The notes under the pieces are model-generated. The model searched no databases and was not told the origin of the DNA. It was given only the letters and a program-made list of their open reading frames with translations. This document shows positions 30,996 through 31,769 of a stretch of DNA of 31,769 nt, one piece after another (position 1 is the stretch's first letter; every line of letters starts with the position of its first letter). This stretch comes from a virus, in IMG/VR virus record IMGVR_UViG_3300027754_000291, positions 1-31,769 of that record. One strand, 5' to 3'. A program made the translations under genes and the position numbers.

Positions 30996-31260
30996 ATTTC
31001 TACACCAACTCGCAGGCAATGCGGTTCCGTCGGTGGTTGCCTGTTAAATACCCTGTCACACGAGCAAGCACATAGCAGGGATGGTGGGCAAAGAATAGAG
31101 CCAGTGCGGTGGGACTTACGTCCTGAAGTCTGTTCAACGTGATGCGACGGCATGGCTCCGAAGGGAATACACGAAAGCGAACCTTACTTTTGAGTACGGT
31201 AAGGCTACGTATTGCTCAAACAATCACCAAAGGGAATATACAGGCTTACTAGGAGATGAC
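30996..31260 (+). other. Long structured 5' leader of the rightward control operon
   Basis: No supported gene in 265 bases. Complementary pairs are frequent: CAGGCAA/TTGCCTG (31013-31019 with 31037-31043), CCCTG/CAGGG (31051 with 31076), GAGCCA/TGGCTC (31098-31103 with 31153-31158) enclosing GGAC-TTAC-GTCC (31112-31123), and CCTTAC/GTAAGG (31182-31187 with 31199-31204). A 36-codon ORF (ATG 31142, stop 31250) overlaps the ribosome site of the next gene but lacks its own. The region could be a regulatory leader, a non-coding RNA or an origin-linked transcript. Confidence 0.4.
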
Positions 31261-31479
31261 ATGAGACTATGCCAGTGTGGGGGAAATGTCCTGCAAGGAC
31301 AACTGACCAGAGGCCGTGAATCTTGGAGTTGCAAAGCCTGCGGTCGATATGAAATATTTGGAGGTACAGATGAAGCAACGTGTTTACACAGTCGGGATGG
31401 GGGATCAGGTCAGACTGATCAGGGCATCCAATCGCAGACAAGCGATAGCGCATGTATCGTTAACTCTCTTGACAGTTAG
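31261..31479 (+). CDS. Zinc-ribbon-like small protein (72 aa)
   Basis: Cys4-Q-Cys6 and Cys24-K-A-Cys27 (MRLCQCGGNVLQGQL, ESWSCKACGRYEIF) form a small zinc ribbon in the first 32 residues. The rest is a Ser/Asp/Gln-rich tail without obvious fold, lying mostly over the next gene (110-bp overlap). The tail may be a by-product of the overlap. AGGAG precedes the ATG. Zinc ribbons of this size in phage control regions often contact RNA polymerase or DNA; nothing here proves it. Confidence 0.55.
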   Translation: MRLCQCGGNVLQGQLTRGRESWSCKACGRYEIFGGTDEATCLHSRDGGSGQTDQGIQSQTSDSACIVNSLDS

Positions 31480-31573
31480 GGTAGCGACACAGGAAGATTT
31501 AATTAACCAACTAACGAAAGGTATACCTATTGAAAACTACACACCTCCGGAGCAAATCGAACTAGAACTTTAA
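31370..31573 (+). CDS. Small conserved-looking hypothetical protein (67 aa)
   Basis: The ATG lies 5 bp after GGAGG, inside the preceding gene. The product begins MKQRVYTVGMGDQVRLIRAS, continues RRQAIAHVSLTLLTVRVATQ and ends YTPPEQIELEL. Strand-helix-strand order and good hydrophobic spacing suggest a stable small domain. It resembles control-region proteins of other phages, but I cannot name the family. It probably belongs to one operon with the genes on both sides. Confidence 0.6.
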   Translation: MKQRVYTVGMGDQVRLIRASNRRQAIAHVSLTLLTVRVATQEDLINQLTKGIPIENYTPPEQIELEL

Positions 31574-31591
31574 AACAAATGGAGTAAGAGA

Positions 31592-31769
31592 ATGATCAAT
31601 AAAGAAACGCCCGAACTAACAGGGCATCATGCAATTATTTATACGTGTCTCAAGCTGAACGGCCCACTGGGCAAGGACGGCATAGGCAGAAGAACAGGCT
31701 TAGATGTCAACCAATGCTCAAGGGCACTGCCTCTTTTGCAAAGGATGAACTGCATAGAACTAACTGGCT
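31592..31769 (+). CDS. Winged-helix-like regulator (partial, 3' end outside window)
   Basis: The ATG after GGAG opens a frame that runs to the window edge (59 codons visible). The order of helices TGHHAIIYTCLKLNGPLGKD, GIGRRTGLDVNQCSRALPLL and QRMNCIELTG matches a winged helix-turn-helix in which the second helix (LDVNQCSRALPLLQRM) would read DNA. Its place at the end of the promoter-driven control operon fits a repressor or early switch protein. The wing and any C-terminal domain are missing from view. Confidence 0.55.
   Translation, partial: MINKETPELTGHHAIIYTCLKLNGPLGKDGIGRRTGLDVNQCSRALPLLQRMNCIELTG

Noticed and set aside
30935-31153. Minus-strand ORF over the structured leader
   Set aside because: No ribosome site, protein-unlike composition (runs of Cys, Pro and His); best seen as shadow of the structured RNA.
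31142-31252. 36-codon ORF ending in the ribosome site of the zinc-ribbon gene
   Set aside because: No ribosome site of its own and the bases fall in the structured leader; mentioned only in the leader entry.
30574-31260. tRNA gene in the long non-coding region
   Set aside because: No cloverleaf with a proper T-loop and acceptor pairing could be built.
31205-31453. Minus-strand 82-codon ORF opposite the control genes
   Set aside because: Lies opposite two better-supported rightward genes with ribosome sites and has none itself.
1-31769. CRISPR array or insertion sequence
   Set aside because: No evenly spaced direct repeats and no transposase or flanking inverted repeats were seen; the iterated palindrome is dispersed, not an array.

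Overview
The window is about 31.8 kb of a tailed-phage (Caudoviricetes) genome or prophage. The gene set points to this: tail-fibre repeats, a tail-assembly chaperone-like protein, a holin related to gene-transfer-agent holins, a GH24 endolysin, large low-complexity internal virion proteins, and a recombination module (PD-(D/E)XK exonuclease, Sak-type annealing protein, SSB-like protein, RusA resolvase). The small-gene families resemble those of uncultured freshwater and marine phages. A proteobacterial, possibly betaproteobacterial, host is plausible, but this is inference from gene style only. The sequence is moderately AT-rich and very densely packed, with many ATGA and TAATG stop/start overlaps.

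Layout. (1) 1-4727, rightward: the end of a tail fibre/receptor-binding gene, its chaperone-like partner, small membrane proteins, holin and endolysin. (2) 4731-12861, rightward: a gp10-like structural protein and four further putative virion proteins, the later ones rich in Gly/Ala/Gln and lacking cysteine-rich enzyme motifs. (3) 12861-23783, rightward: one 3640-residue polyvalent protein. It carries a zinc-metallopeptidase-like HEALH motif, a GNAT-like domain, an uncharacterised HDFYGH domain, four ADP-ribosyltransferase-like domains and a C-terminal LPD38-type region. A [KR][FYL]SLR motif sits at the domain joints. Two short ORFs with good ribosome sites lie nested in the +1 frame inside it. 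(4) 30116 down to 23761, leftward: an early-type operon beginning exonuclease, annealing protein, SSB-like protein, followed by about 17 small genes (HNH/zinc proteins, a helix-turn-helix protein, a ribbon-helix-helix protein, a YbcO-like nuclease, many unknowns). It meets the late operon tail to tail with a 23-bp overlap. (5) 30136-30573, rightward: RusA, diverging from the exonuclease with only 19 bp between start codons. (6) 30574-31260: a long non-coding control region with a minus-strand terminator, a consensus sigma70 promoter and a strongly structured leader RNA. (7) 31261 to the end: three small rightward genes (zinc ribbon, unknown, winged-helix-like and cut by the window edge).

How the parts work together (inference): the rightward control genes and leftward operon would act early, in takeover and replication/recombination. 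The late rightward block builds the particle and lyses the cell. The giant protein, lying directly after the internal-protein genes, would be packaged and injected with the DNA, delivering several effector domains.

Two signals go beyond ordinary annotation. The 8-bp palindrome GTTTAAAC occurs at least 20 times against about 0.5 expected for random equal-composition sequence, in all frames, on coding and non-coding DNA: a HIP1-like iterated palindrome. The 30868-31260 segment has the architecture of a dedicated structured RNA or attenuator.
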